The notes beneath the pieces were generated by a model. That model did not search any database. It was not told the origin of the DNA and was given only the letters and a program-made list of their open reading frames with translations. Positions 8,016 to 15,296 of a stretch of DNA of 17,061 nt are shown in pieces; the first letter of the stretch is position 1, and each line of letters begins with the position of its first letter. The stretch is taken from the NCBI GenBank assembly GCA_025453715.1, contig JALOPT010000011.1, positions 1 through 17,061 of the forward strand, in the 5' to 3' direction. This stretch comes from Methanoregulaceae archaeon (GTDB taxonomy: Archaea > Halobacteriota > Methanomicrobia > Methanomicrobiales > Methanospirillaceae). The position numbers and the translations under genes were made by a program.

Positions 8016-8027
8016 GGGCCGCATTAT

Positions 8028-9203
8028 ATGAGTAAATGGAAAATTAGCCTTATTGTCCTGGTAATTCTTATTGCCGGAATTACCGCCGCATCTGCCTCGA
8101 TAAGTGTAAAAAACATTGCAATTACCCCGACCGGGGATCTCGTTTCGGGTCAGACCCCGCCGAACCCTGTTACGGTGTCTTTTGTTATTGATTTTAATCC
8201 CATAGGTGGTGAAACATTCCCGAGTGAAGAAACACTTACGATGTCGACTGACCTGGAAAACGCCCAATGGTCGTATATCACCTCCCTTGACGGCAACCCT
8301 AACCCGGCCGTTACAGCCAACGGGCGAAACTTAAATATCAATGGGTGGGTCCTCTCCTATCCGTCAAAAAGGGAGTTGTCCATGCGTGTCACCCTGAACG
8401 GGGAAGTCCCAACGGTGACAGCATCGGGTAACAAGACTATTATCAGGGTCGCCGAACTGAGCGGCAAGTCTGAAGCGGTAGCGGGGACTGAACAGATCAG
8501 GCAACGTTACGTAATAAACCCGGCGGATAAAAATAAGGCAATATCTGATGTAAAATCCGATCTCACCGCATTCCGCACATTAATCGATGAAAAAGCCCAG
8601 GCGGGTATTGAGACAACTGCGGCAATGGAGAAATATTCAGCTGCAAACACTGCGATCCAGAATGCCGAGAAGTCCACGTCGTTTGCAGCCGCCCAGACCT
8701 ACCTTAACAATGCCCAGGCGCTTCTTCAGGACGGTCAGGTAGCGCTCGACAGGGCAGTTGCGCAGCAGGTTATCAACGAGGCACAAACACCAATTGACCA
8801 GACAGATGACCTCATTACCTACTTCAAAGTAAACCGTAGTATGGGGAAAGACCCTCGATTAACCCCTATTATACAAAAAAGGGACCGGGCTGCCGAACTC
8901 TTATCGGATGCAAACGACCTCCTCCCGAAAAACGATTTCTCCGGGGCAAAGGACAAGGCATTACAGTCATCAGACATGGCCACAGAAAGTTATAATGCGG
9001 CCCTTGCATTAAGGAAGGAAATTGGTGAGGCCAATCCGCTGGATTCTGTAACAAAAGGTATTGGAGGAATTTTTGGAGGTGCGGCCAGCGGACTTGGCAG
9101 CATCCTTATCTACATCGCGATAATAGCCGTTATTGCGGTGGTCGTTGTAATCGGAATAATTCTCTATCGTCGCCGGAGTTCCGACTGGGATGAGCTTGCA
9201 TAG
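8028..9203 (+). CDS. Secreted, C-terminally membrane-anchored protein with helical ectodomain, partner candidate of CetZ
   Basis: I do not recognise a named family. The 391-residue protein begins with a signal peptide: Lys3 and Lys5, a hydrophobic stretch at about 7-20, and a likely cleavage after ASA near residue 23. Residues 24-165 look like a beta-rich domain (Thr, Val, Pro, Asn). Residues 168-335 are Ala/Gln/Glu/Lys-rich and helical, coiled-coil-like, with two similar stretches resembling bacterial stalk or adhesin-type helices. After a Gly-rich linker (GGIFGGAASGLGS) a single transmembrane helix at about 356-379 is followed by the short tail YRRRSSDWDELA. Most of the protein should therefore face outside. 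It begins 12 bp after the cetZ stop with a GAGGG about 9 bases before the ATG, so cotranscription with cetZ is likely. Confidence 0.85.
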   Translation: MSKWKISLIVLVILIAGITAASASISVKNIAITPTGDLVSGQTPPNPVTVSFVIDFNPIGGETFPSEETLTMSTDLENAQWSYITSLDGNPNPAVTANGRNLNINGWVLSYPSKRELSMRVTLNGEVPTVTASGNKTIIRVAELSGKSEAVAGTEQIRQRYVINPADKNKAISDVKSDLTAFRTLIDEKAQAGIETTAAMEKYSAANTAIQNAEKSTSFAAAQTYLNNAQALLQDGQVALDRAVAQQVINEAQTPIDQTDDLITYFKVNRSMGKDPRLTPIIQKRDRAAELLSDANDLLPKNDFSGAKDKALQSSDMATESYNAALALRKEIGEANPLDSVTKGIGGIFGGAASGLGSILIYIAIIAVIAVVVVIGIILYRRRSSDWDELA

Positions 9204-9221
9204 TAATTGTTACTGTTAATA

Positions 9222-9233
9222 CCATTTTTTTAT
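9222..9233 (+). terminator. Oligo-T terminator after the cetZ operon
   Basis: A run of seven T at 9225-9231 begins 21 bases after the stop codon of the membrane protein gene. Its position and form fit an archaeal intrinsic terminator for the plus-strand transcript. No strong stem precedes it. Confidence 0.5.
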
Positions 9234-9728
9234 CACGGGTTCCGGCCCTGTTCAAATTTGTCAAGTGCGTCTCGCAGATTCAGGTTTATCCAGCTCTTTT
9301 AACAGGCTATAATTAAGCTTTATGAATCTGGATGATTCAGAATATAATCCCTCTTTCTCGCACTTTCCCGCTGCCGGGGTCCCGGTTGAGATAAGGGGGC
9401 CTCTGTTTCGCTTAATTATTCCAGGGGTGCAAGGCAGCTGACCCCTTCACGGGGAATATCCTATAGTGGGCGTACATGGAGGGTCAAACCCGTCTCTACT
9501 AGCTCACCATGCTATTTCTTTTCAAGAAGTGGCGGGATTCCTGCAAAGGCGATTGCTCCTGACGATGTCTACGCTCCAGGGGCCTCTGCTGGTCACATAT
9601 TGATAGTATCCCGGGAAAGGGTGAACGGGAGATAGGAGAAGTTCATACGCCTGTCGTTGGATTTCAACTGCGGGAACTCAATTTCAAAGAGAATATCCTG
9701 TGCTTATTTGAAAATTAGAAAAGAGTCG
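9234..9728. other. Non-coding gap with competing inverted repeats, possible RNA gene or decayed sequence
   Basis: About 500 bases separate two converging genes and contain no convincing ORF. AGGGGT at 9423-9428 can pair with ACCCCT at 9441-9446 (12-base loop), but the same CCCC can pair with GGGG at 9451-9454 across TTCAC. TGACCC at 9439-9444 can also pair with GGGTCA at 9481-9486. A perfect palindrome CCGGGGTCCCGG lies at 9374-9385. On the minus strand one frame from 9592 to 9419 is open except for three TAG codons (9571, 9514, 9463), with no start codon. A 39-codon plus-strand ORF at 9322-9441 has no recognisable content. Motifs of SRP RNA, RNase P RNA and tRNA were sought and not found. 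Confidence 0.35.
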
Positions 9729-11516
9729 TCACACTACCGGTTTACCTGATATCTTGGTAAGATTTGACAGCGGATTGGGGTAAATAAGGGGGACGGGAGT
9801 ACCCTTAGGGGCCCCGGTACCGGTCGATAATGCGAAGTTCCATGTTTTACCCCCGCTTTCCGGCCCGTTCATCATTACTTCATCAGCGGTGGTACCGATC
9901 CGGGTAAAAATATCGAGGTTAATACTACCCATCTTACCATCACGTTTGAAATAATACTCCGGGATACGGTTCTCATTATCAATTACTGAGAACCAGTACG
10001 AGAGTTTGTAGGTCCTTTTATGGTAACCCTTCAGTTCAGGATAGCTCTCGAGATCATGGGTGATGACCATATCAGGCAGCTGTCTGTAGATCTCGTCAGT
10101 ATTAAGGACTTCGCCATAGAACCGGACTTTATCCCAGCCATGACCGCGATCGTACCATGGGAGTGGCCAGTAATCTTTCGATGCAATTACAACGAGATCT
10201 GATGCATCGATAATCTTCATGATCGTGCGGACGTCCTCCGAGTTCTGCACCTGGACGATAGGCTCGTTTACATCTGTGGGGACGAATGCAACATGCCATG
10301 TCATCACAATAAGGAACACACACGTGATAAGTGCAATCACCATCTTCTTCTGGGTCATCATGTAGACGGCAACAAAGATCATCGGTAATAACTGGTGGAT
10401 GATGAGCCACGGTACTTTTTCCCCTATATATGCATATGCTGCAAGCGAAATAACGAGCCAGAACAGGCAGAACACAAAAAAGTCATCCCGCTTATCCTTT
10501 ATAACAGGATGCACCTTCCTGCGTTCTATTTGCCTGATACTTGTTGTGACAAGCTCATGTGTAGATGACTCCGGTCCTGGTGGGGTTTTAATCCGGTTGA
10601 AATATCCGGCAAATCTTGCAATGCCGTTTTTCAGCCGGCCTCCTTTTCCCGCAAACTGTACAATACCAACAATCGCAAAGATAATAATTGGCACCTCGTA
10701 TAACAGGAACAGTAGGATATAGAAGAACCAGGGCCCGCAGATACGACACTGGCCATGCATTGCTGTCCAATGGTTCCATGCTTTCATCAATCCCGTTTCA
10801 AGGACCTCGTAATGCATCCCGAATGATGAATACAGGATTACAAGAATAGCAACAGCAAGCAGGATGCCGGCAAGTGCATCACGTTTCCAGGTCTCTGGAA
10901 GCACAATTTTTTTACTGACAAGAAGATAAAGCCCGAAAACCAGGAAGATCAGGAGGAACAGCGGCATATCTTCTTTAAGCGCCATCCCGCCGGCCACTCC
11001 TATTCCTGCCAGCAATGCATACCGTAGCTTGCCGGAATTCAGGTAATAGAGCAGTGCGACAAGGATCAGCAGGGTGAAGAACAGCTGAAATATATCATGG
11101 CGCAGGAACCGGGAAAAATAGACCAGGTCAGGGGAAATTGCCACGAATAATGCAGCAATAAGTGCCTGTCTTTTGTCGAGGTACCCGAGCCGGTAAATAA
11201 AATAAATGAGTGGTACCAGCAGTACCCCGAACAGGGCTGGGAGTAGACGGGCGATAAGATCAGACTGGCCGAATAACCAGTACATCCCTGCGGTCAGGTA
11301 ATAAAGTAACGGGCCGTGGTACATCGGATCATAACTGTAAGCCCCTTTTGTTACGAGCTCGTAGGCAAACCAGGCATGAATTGCCTCGTCATGGTGTAAC
11401 AGTTTCAGGTCCAGGAAGGCAAACCGAAGAAATACGGTAAGGATTATTATTAAAAGGAAACATCTCTCAACCGAGAGCCGCTTTGTTATTCCGGAAAAAA
11501 AATTGGCGGCTGACAC
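9729..11516 (-). CDS. TIGR03663 family membrane glycosyltransferase (Agl23-type, GT-C fold)
   Basis: This 595-residue integral membrane protein probably transfers sugars from a lipid carrier on the outer face of the membrane. The first extracytoplasmic loop holds the GT-C-type acidic motif LLHHDEAIHAW (HHDE at 41-44), followed by YDPMYHGPLLYYL (62-74), FSRFLRHDIF (134-143), GMALKEDMPLF (177-187) and EKVPWLIIHQLLP (366-378), all characteristic of TIGR03663. About ten hydrophobic helices end near residue 410. A charged loop at about 290-345 and a soluble C-terminal domain follow. The start is GTG at 11516 with GAGGG five bases upstream, 8 bp after the S10 stop, so it may be read with the translation genes. 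Family TIGR03663 usually accompanies TIGR03662/DUF2298, found here at 1570-3720. Confidence 0.88.
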   Translation of the reverse strand: MSAANFFSGITKRLSVERCFLLIIILTVFLRFAFLDLKLLHHDEAIHAWFAYELVTKGAYSYDPMYHGPLLYYLTAGMYWLFGQSDLIARLLPALFGVLLVPLIYFIYRLGYLDKRQALIAALFVAISPDLVYFSRFLRHDIFQLFFTLLILVALLYYLNSGKLRYALLAGIGVAGGMALKEDMPLFLLIFLVFGLYLLVSKKIVLPETWKRDALAGILLAVAILVILYSSFGMHYEVLETGLMKAWNHWTAMHGQCRICGPWFFYILLFLLYEVPIIIFAIVGIVQFAGKGGRLKNGIARFAGYFNRIKTPPGPESSTHELVTTSIRQIERRKVHPVIKDKRDDFFVFCLFWLVISLAAYAYIGEKVPWLIIHQLLPMIFVAVYMMTQKKMVIALITCVFLIVMTWHVAFVPTDVNEPIVQVQNSEDVRTIMKIIDASDLVVIASKDYWPLPWYDRGHGWDKVRFYGEVLNTDEIYRQLPDMVITHDLESYPELKGYHKRTYKLSYWFSVIDNENRIPEYYFKRDGKMGSINLDIFTRIGTTADEVMMNGPESGGKTWNFALSTGTGAPKGTPVPLIYPNPLSNLTKISGKPVV

Positions 11517-11524
11517 GCCGTCCC

Positions 11525-11833
11525 TCAGCTCTCAAGAACTATCTCGATGCCGATATCTTTCGGGACCTGTGTGCGCATCAACTGGCGGAGTGCACGTTCG
11601 TCCGCATCAATATCGATGAGTCTTTTGTGGACACGCATCTGCCAGCGGTCCCATGTTGCAGTCCCTTCCCCGTCCGGGCTTTTCCTGATAGGGACTACCA
11701 GTTTCTTTGTAGGGAGGGGAATTGGACCAGCCAGATTCACGCCGGTGCGTTCCGCAATCTCCTTGATACGGTTGCATACCATCTCTACTTTCTTGAAATC
11801 CGTGCCTGTAAGGCGTATTCTGGCTTTTTGCAT
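11525..11833 (-). CDS. rps10: 30S ribosomal protein S10
   Basis: This 102-residue protein of the small ribosomal subunit head has the archaeal/eukaryotic S20e-type sequence. It shows MQKARIRLTGTDFKKVE at the N-terminus, the GPIPLPTKKLVVPIRKSPDGEG loop (about 36-57) and the conserved WQMRVHKRLIDID segment (about 64-76). It follows the EF-1-alpha gene by 27 bp, the standard tuf-rps10 order in archaea. A membrane glycosyltransferase begins 8 bp after its stop, which is unusual. Identification is secure. Confidence 0.97.
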   Translation of the reverse strand: MQKARIRLTGTDFKKVEMVCNRIKEIAERTGVNLAGPIPLPTKKLVVPIRKSPDGEGTATWDRWQMRVHKRLIDIDADERALRQLMRTQVPKDIGIEIVLES

Positions 11834-11860
11834 AACGTTTCACCAAAAAATGTATTGATA

Positions 11861-13138
11861 TTATCTCATCTGTTTGGGCTGGACCGCAATACACATACCT
11901 GCTGCGATCGTCGATCCCATATCACGGATGGCGAACCTTCCGAGCTGCGGGAGGTCCTTGACATTCTCGATGACCATTGGTTTGGTCGGCTTGACCTGAA
12001 CGATTGCCGCATCACCTGATTTAAGGAATGTCGGGTTCTCTTCTTTGGTCTGACCGGTACGCGGGTCGAGTTTCTTTTTCAGCTCGACGAAGGTACACGC
12101 AGTCTGGGTTGTGTGACAGTGGAATACCGGCGTGTAGCCGATAGTGATTGCACTTGGGTGCTGGAGAATGACGATCTGTGCGGTAAATTCATCAGCAACA
12201 GTCGGTGGTGCTTCTGCAGGACCACATACATCCCCACGGCGGATGTCACCCTTACCAATACCACGGACGTTAAACCCGACGTTGTCGCCAGGCAGTGCCT
12301 GCGGGATTTCTTCGTGGTGCATCTCAATAGACTTGATTTCCCCGTCCTTGTTAGCCGGCTGGAAAGAAACTTTCATTCCTTTCTTCATTATTCCGGTTTC
12401 AACACGGCCGACCGGTACAGTCCCGATACCCGAGATACTGTAAACGTCCTGGATTGGAAGCCTGAATGGCTTGTCGGTTGGTTTTTCCGGCTCTTTTAAG
12501 GTGTCGAGCGCCGGGATGAGTGCCGGGCCTGTATACCATGGTGTTTCAGGGCTGTTTGCCTTAATATTGGTACCGCCGAGAGCGCTGATAGGGATAAAGA
12601 GAATTTCCGCAGGTTTGTACCCTACCATCGAGAGGAGTGCCGAGAGGTCTTTCTTGACTTCTTCAAACCGCTTCTGGTCGTACTTGACGGCGTCCATCTT
12701 GTTGATGGCGATAATGAGCTGGGTTATACCGAGTGTCCTTGAAAGGAAAACATGCTCCTTGGTCTGGTCCATTACACCATCGGCTGCTGCCACGACGAGA
12801 ATTGCCGCGTCGGCCTGTGATGCACCGGTGATCATGTTCTTGACGAAGTCCCTGTGTCCAGGACAGTCCACGACGGTAAAGTAGAACTTTGCCGTATCGA
12901 ACCGCTTGTGAGCGATATCAATGGTGATACCTCTCTCCCGTTCTTCCTTCAGGTTGTCCATAACCCAGGCGAACTCGAATGTTGCCTTTCCCTTTGATTC
13001 GGCTTCTTTACGGTACCCTTCGATAATATGCGCGGGTACAGCTCCAGTCTCAAACATCATCCGACCAACGGTAGTAGACTTCCCGTGGTCAATGTGTCCG
13101 ATGACTGCCAGATTCATGTGAGGCTTATCAGCTGCCAT
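11861..13138 (-). CDS. tuf: Translation elongation factor 1-alpha (EF-Tu homologue)
   Basis: This GTPase delivers aminoacyl-tRNA to the ribosome. The 425-residue protein has all G motifs: GHIDHGKS (14-21), the switch I region ending in RGITID (69-74), DCPGH (91-95) and NKMD (146-149). Domains 2 and 3 follow, with YSISGIGTVPVGRVETG and GDNVGFNVRGI recognisable. I chose the ATG at 13138 (protein MAADKPHMNL) because GGAGG lies six bases upstream. The in-frame ATG at 13144 sits directly against that GGAGG and is unlikely to be used. S10 follows 27 bp downstream. The usual upstream neighbours (EF-2, S7) are not adjacent. Confidence 0.97.
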   Translation of the reverse strand: MAADKPHMNLAVIGHIDHGKSTTVGRMMFETGAVPAHIIEGYRKEAESKGKATFEFAWVMDNLKEERERGITIDIAHKRFDTAKFYFTVVDCPGHRDFVKNMITGASQADAAILVVAAADGVMDQTKEHVFLSRTLGITQLIIAINKMDAVKYDQKRFEEVKKDLSALLSMVGYKPAEILFIPISALGGTNIKANSPETPWYTGPALIPALDTLKEPEKPTDKPFRLPIQDVYSISGIGTVPVGRVETGIMKKGMKVSFQPANKDGEIKSIEMHHEEIPQALPGDNVGFNVRGIGKGDIRRGDVCGPAEAPPTVADEFTAQIVILQHPSAITIGYTPVFHCHTTQTACTFVELKKKLDPRTGQTKEENPTFLKSGDAAIVQVKPTKPMVIENVKDLPQLGRFAIRDMGSTIAAGMCIAVQPKQMR

Positions 13139-13177
13139 AACCATCCTCCGATAAATATGGGACTGTCTCTCTACAGC

Positions 13178-13188
13178 CTATTTATGCG
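13178..13188 (-). promoter_or_regulatory. TATA-like promoter element of the tuf-rps10 transcript
   Basis: On the minus strand CGCATAAATAG is centred near 13182. With normal archaeal spacing, transcription would start near 13156, leaving a leader of about 18 bases that contains the GGAGG ribosome-binding site of tuf. A second A/T stretch (ATTAATATAGA near 13222-13212) is an alternative that would give a longer leader. Confidence 0.45.
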
Positions 13189-13312
13189 AGTATTACTTAT
13201 TGGAAACGCATCTATATTAATCATTTCGATAAGCCCGAATGGCGGCAATTCCCCGGATTTCCAAGTAAACCGGTAGAGTGATATCACGGAATGATGTATC
13301 TTCCGGGTAGTT

Positions 13313-13612
13313 ATGAAGACATTGCCTATGCACCGCGATGAAAAAAAAAGCGACGCGACTATTGAATGCAGCACAGGAATATTGTCTGTATACCGCTACT
13401 GCGCATATTGTAAACACTGCCGCGGTATCCGTATGGGGTCACGTGTATACCCTGCGCCACAGGAGCAGGTCCTGAACAATATACGGCGGGGTGCTGCAGA
13501 TGATGAAGGACTTATGAATGCTGCTCTCCAGTTTAACCTTCTCGTCCGTGATGGCGATGCGGTTGAATGTGACGATGATGCAGGTACCGGGTACCAGAGC
13601 CGGTACCGGTGA
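13313..13612 (+). CDS. Doubtful small ORF with a Cys cluster
   Basis: This ORF of 99 codons lies alone in the 495-base gap between the siroheme protein and tuf genes, on the strand opposite to both. I recognise no family. The predicted product has a Lys/Asp-rich start with a run of A bases in the DNA, a Cys-x2-Cys-x2-Cys cluster (YCAYCKHC), and an acidic C-terminal part (DDEGLMNAALQF, then ECDDDAGTG). A second in-frame ATG is at 13328. Against it, there is no clear ribosome-binding site, no convincing TATA box at normal spacing, a likely minus-strand terminator inside it, and an 8-bp hairpin across its end. It may be a chance ORF. Confidence 0.25.
   Translation: MKTLPMHRDEKKSDATIECSTGILSVYRYCAYCKHCRGIRMGSRVYPAPQEQVLNNIRRGAADDEGLMNAALQFNLLVRDGDAVECDDDAGTGYQSRYR
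13340..13352 (-). terminator. Oligo-T terminator for the cobZ-cobS-siroheme protein transcript
   Basis: Read on the minus strand, a CGTCGC segment is followed by nine consecutive T and then CATC. It is the strongest T-run in this gap and lies between the siroheme protein gene and the tuf promoter on the same strand, where a terminator is expected. It lies nearly 290 bases after the siroheme gene stop, so part of the gap may be transcribed. Confidence 0.4.
13583..13607. repeat. Perfect 8-bp inverted repeat (GGTACCGG / CCGGTACC)
   Basis: GGTACCGG at 13583-13590 and CCGGTACC at 13600-13607 form a perfect stem with a 9-base loop. The loop itself begins with GTACC, so GTACC occurs three times in 25 bases. 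The hairpin lies 26 bases after the stop of the siroheme protein gene on the minus strand. No T-run follows on either strand, so it may protect or process the mRNA end rather than terminate. Confidence 0.5.
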
Positions 13613-13633
13613 ATTTCCGGGGTTACGTGGGTT

Positions 13634-14509
13634 TCAGGTCGTTTCTTTCGATGCTGCAACCTTTGACGTAATCTCGGTCTTAAACTGCTCAAAATGGAGT
13701 TCATCCATCTGTTCGTAGAGGTGTCTGCCACTCCAGGCCCGCCGGTAAATCCAGGTTACGACTTTTTCTACCACATCTGCTACCTCTTCCGGGTCTGAAA
13801 GTGATACCAGTTCACGGCCGATATGAGGGTGCCGCCCTCTCCGCCCCCCGACTGTTACCAGGTAACGGACGCCCCTGGATTTTAAAAGGTCAAACGGACA
13901 GGAGCGAATGCAGGTACCACAACTGACACAGAGGTCTTCATTGAGCACAGATATCCCGTTTTTAATGCTTATGGCCTCTTCGCGGCAATATTCAACACAA
14001 CTGCCACAGCCGGTACACATCCCTGGCGTCCGGAGGGGGTCAACCCTGCCGCTGATGCCGATTTCGTTCAGCATCGGGCTCGTACAGCCATTTGGACATC
14101 CTGAAATCGAAATACGAACTTTTACCGGCATTTCCTTCCCGAAAAGGCGCTGGTCGATCATTTTTGCGATCTTCCCCGAATCAATATTGGCAAAAACACA
14201 ACGTTCGAGTCCGGGACAGGCAACAATATTTACTATTTCGTCCCGTTCTGAACCTATCGGTGTCCCGTTTTTCTCAAGGTCAGCAGCTAGTTTTGGGAGT
14301 ATTTTCGGGTCAACATGCGGGATCTCGATCGTCTGCCGGGTGGTAAGGTGGATCATGTCCTTACCATATCGCTTCATAATTTTCGCAATTCCCTGGACCT
14401 GCCCGATGGTAACGATCCCTGCCGGAATTCTTGTTCTGACGGTGCAGAAATCGGCATCCCGCTCGGTTATTACCCCGCCCTTCATATGTATCTCGGTATC
14501 ACGCTTCAT
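13634..14509 (-). CDS. Siroheme sulfite/nitrite reductase-like protein with two [4Fe-4S] ferredoxin motifs (Dsr-LP type)
   Basis: This 291-residue protein resembles the small dissimilatory-sulfite-reductase-like proteins of methanogens. The N-terminal ferredoxin-like half has LTTRQTIEIPHV (55-66), an Arg-containing anion/siroheme region. The siroheme-[4Fe-4S] ligand set is CPGLERC (Cys98, Cys104) and CPNGC (Cys138, Cys142). An inserted ferredoxin domain carries CTGCGSCVEYC (Cys165, 168, 171, 175) and CVSCGTCIRSCP (Cys194, 197, 200, 204), and GGRRGRHPHIGREL (221-234) returns to the reductase fold. No F420-binding domain is present, unlike Fsr. The cobS gene ends 61 bp upstream on the same strand, and a TTTAAAAA near 14537 could give it its own promoter. 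The fold is secure; the substrate (sulfite, nitrite or other) is unknown. Confidence 0.88.
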   Translation of the reverse strand: MKRDTEIHMKGGVITERDADFCTVRTRIPAGIVTIGQVQGIAKIMKRYGKDMIHLTTRQTIEIPHVDPKILPKLAADLEKNGTPIGSERDEIVNIVACPGLERCVFANIDSGKIAKMIDQRLFGKEMPVKVRISISGCPNGCTSPMLNEIGISGRVDPLRTPGMCTGCGSCVEYCREEAISIKNGISVLNEDLCVSCGTCIRSCPFDLLKSRGVRYLVTVGGRRGRHPHIGRELVSLSDPEEVADVVEKVVTWIYRRAWSGRHLYEQMDELHFEQFKTEITSKVAASKETT

Positions 14510-14570
14510 CTGATCACACGTACCCCTGAATCGTTTTTAAACTGTATGATAGTTCATATTGTTACCGGGT

Positions 14571-15296
14571 TCACATCAGCACAAATGAAATAATGACCAA
14601 TGCCCTGGTGATCTCGTTTGAAGCACCAACCACGTCACCGTTTATACCTCCAAAAGCCCTCCTGGAGACTGCAAGCAGAACAAGTGGGACAATTACCATA
14701 AGTGCGGCAGCGGCAACGAGTTTCAGGGGTGAGACCGGTAACAGCACAAGGGGGATGCAGAGAATGGCGGCATACAGTATGAAGCGTGGATGACTCTGTT
14801 CGTGGAGGTAGGCGTGGATCCCCTCCCGGAACGGTTTACCAACCGCTGTAAGGAGGGCCATCGAAAATTTTGCACATACCTCGGACAGGACCAGGACCCA
14901 GATGAACGGGTATGCAGCCTGAAGACCTGCCCATGTCATCAGGACAATTGTAACAGCGAGGGCGAATGCCCCCGTCCCGATCTGCCTGTCGGTGAGGGCA
15001 CCGATTCTTTTCTCCCTCCCACCATGGGCCATCAGGCCGTCACCAAGATCGAGGAGCCCGTCAAAATGGTTGCAGCCGGTAATCAGGAACAGACCTGCGA
15101 TGGCAAAGGCAGCTGCTATTGCAGGGTCATCTATCCAGAAGGATACGAGGGCTGCAAATCCACCCGTTACGTAGCCCGCAACAGGGTACAGCCATGTACG
15201 TTTGGCAAAATATTCAAATTCCTGCGGTTTGCCGAGGGGCAGGACCGTGCAGAACTGTAACAGGGAAATGATCGATTTCAGACACATTCGAAACAT
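14571..15296 (-). CDS. cobS: Adenosylcobinamide-GDP ribazoletransferase (cobalamin synthase)
   Basis: CobS is an integral membrane enzyme that joins the activated lower ligand (alpha-ribazole or its phosphate) to adenosylcobinamide-GDP, the last stage of cobamide assembly. The 241-residue protein has the diagnostic NHFDGLLDLGDGL motif (76-88), then REKRIGALTDRQIGTGA (94-110), and five to six hydrophobic helices. The ATG at 15296 lies 19 bases inside the end of cobZ; an ATG at 15287 would shorten it by three residues. The overlap with cobZ implies translational coupling, and the pairing makes functional sense. Confidence 0.95.
   Translation of the reverse strand: MFRMCLKSIISLLQFCTVLPLGKPQEFEYFAKRTWLYPVAGYVTGGFAALVSFWIDDPAIAAAFAIAGLFLITGCNHFDGLLDLGDGLMAHGGREKRIGALTDRQIGTGAFALAVTIVLMTWAGLQAAYPFIWVLVLSEVCAKFSMALLTAVGKPFREGIHAYLHEQSHPRFILYAAILCIPLVLLPVSPLKLVAAAALMVIVPLVLLAVSRRAFGGINGDVVGASNEITRALVIISFVLM

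Noticed and set aside
9322..9441. 39-codon plus-strand ORF in the 500-base gap
   Set aside because: It has an A/T-rich stretch upstream but no ribosome-binding site and no recognisable content; it was left inside the gap description.
9361..9500. SRP RNA, RNase P RNA or tRNA in the gap
   Set aside because: I looked for the SRP helix 8 GNAR-loop block, the RNase P conserved regions and a seven-base T-loop on both strands and did not find them; GGGTCAAACCC only superficially resembles a T-arm.
12144..12443. Plus-strand ORFs inside the EF-1-alpha gene
   Set aside because: They are antisense shadows of a highly conserved gene.
13396..13731. Minus-strand ORF of 111 codons
   Set aside because: It overlaps the end of the siroheme protein gene in another frame, is dominated by Arg/Ser/Pro, and shows no motif.
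13908..14513. Plus-strand ORF of 201 codons
   Set aside because: It is antisense to the siroheme Fe-S protein, whose Cys ligand pattern is unmistakable.
14790..15260. Plus-strand ORF of 156 codons with many Cys
   Set aside because: It is antisense to cobS; the Cys and Gly pattern comes from reverse-complemented Ala/Thr codons.
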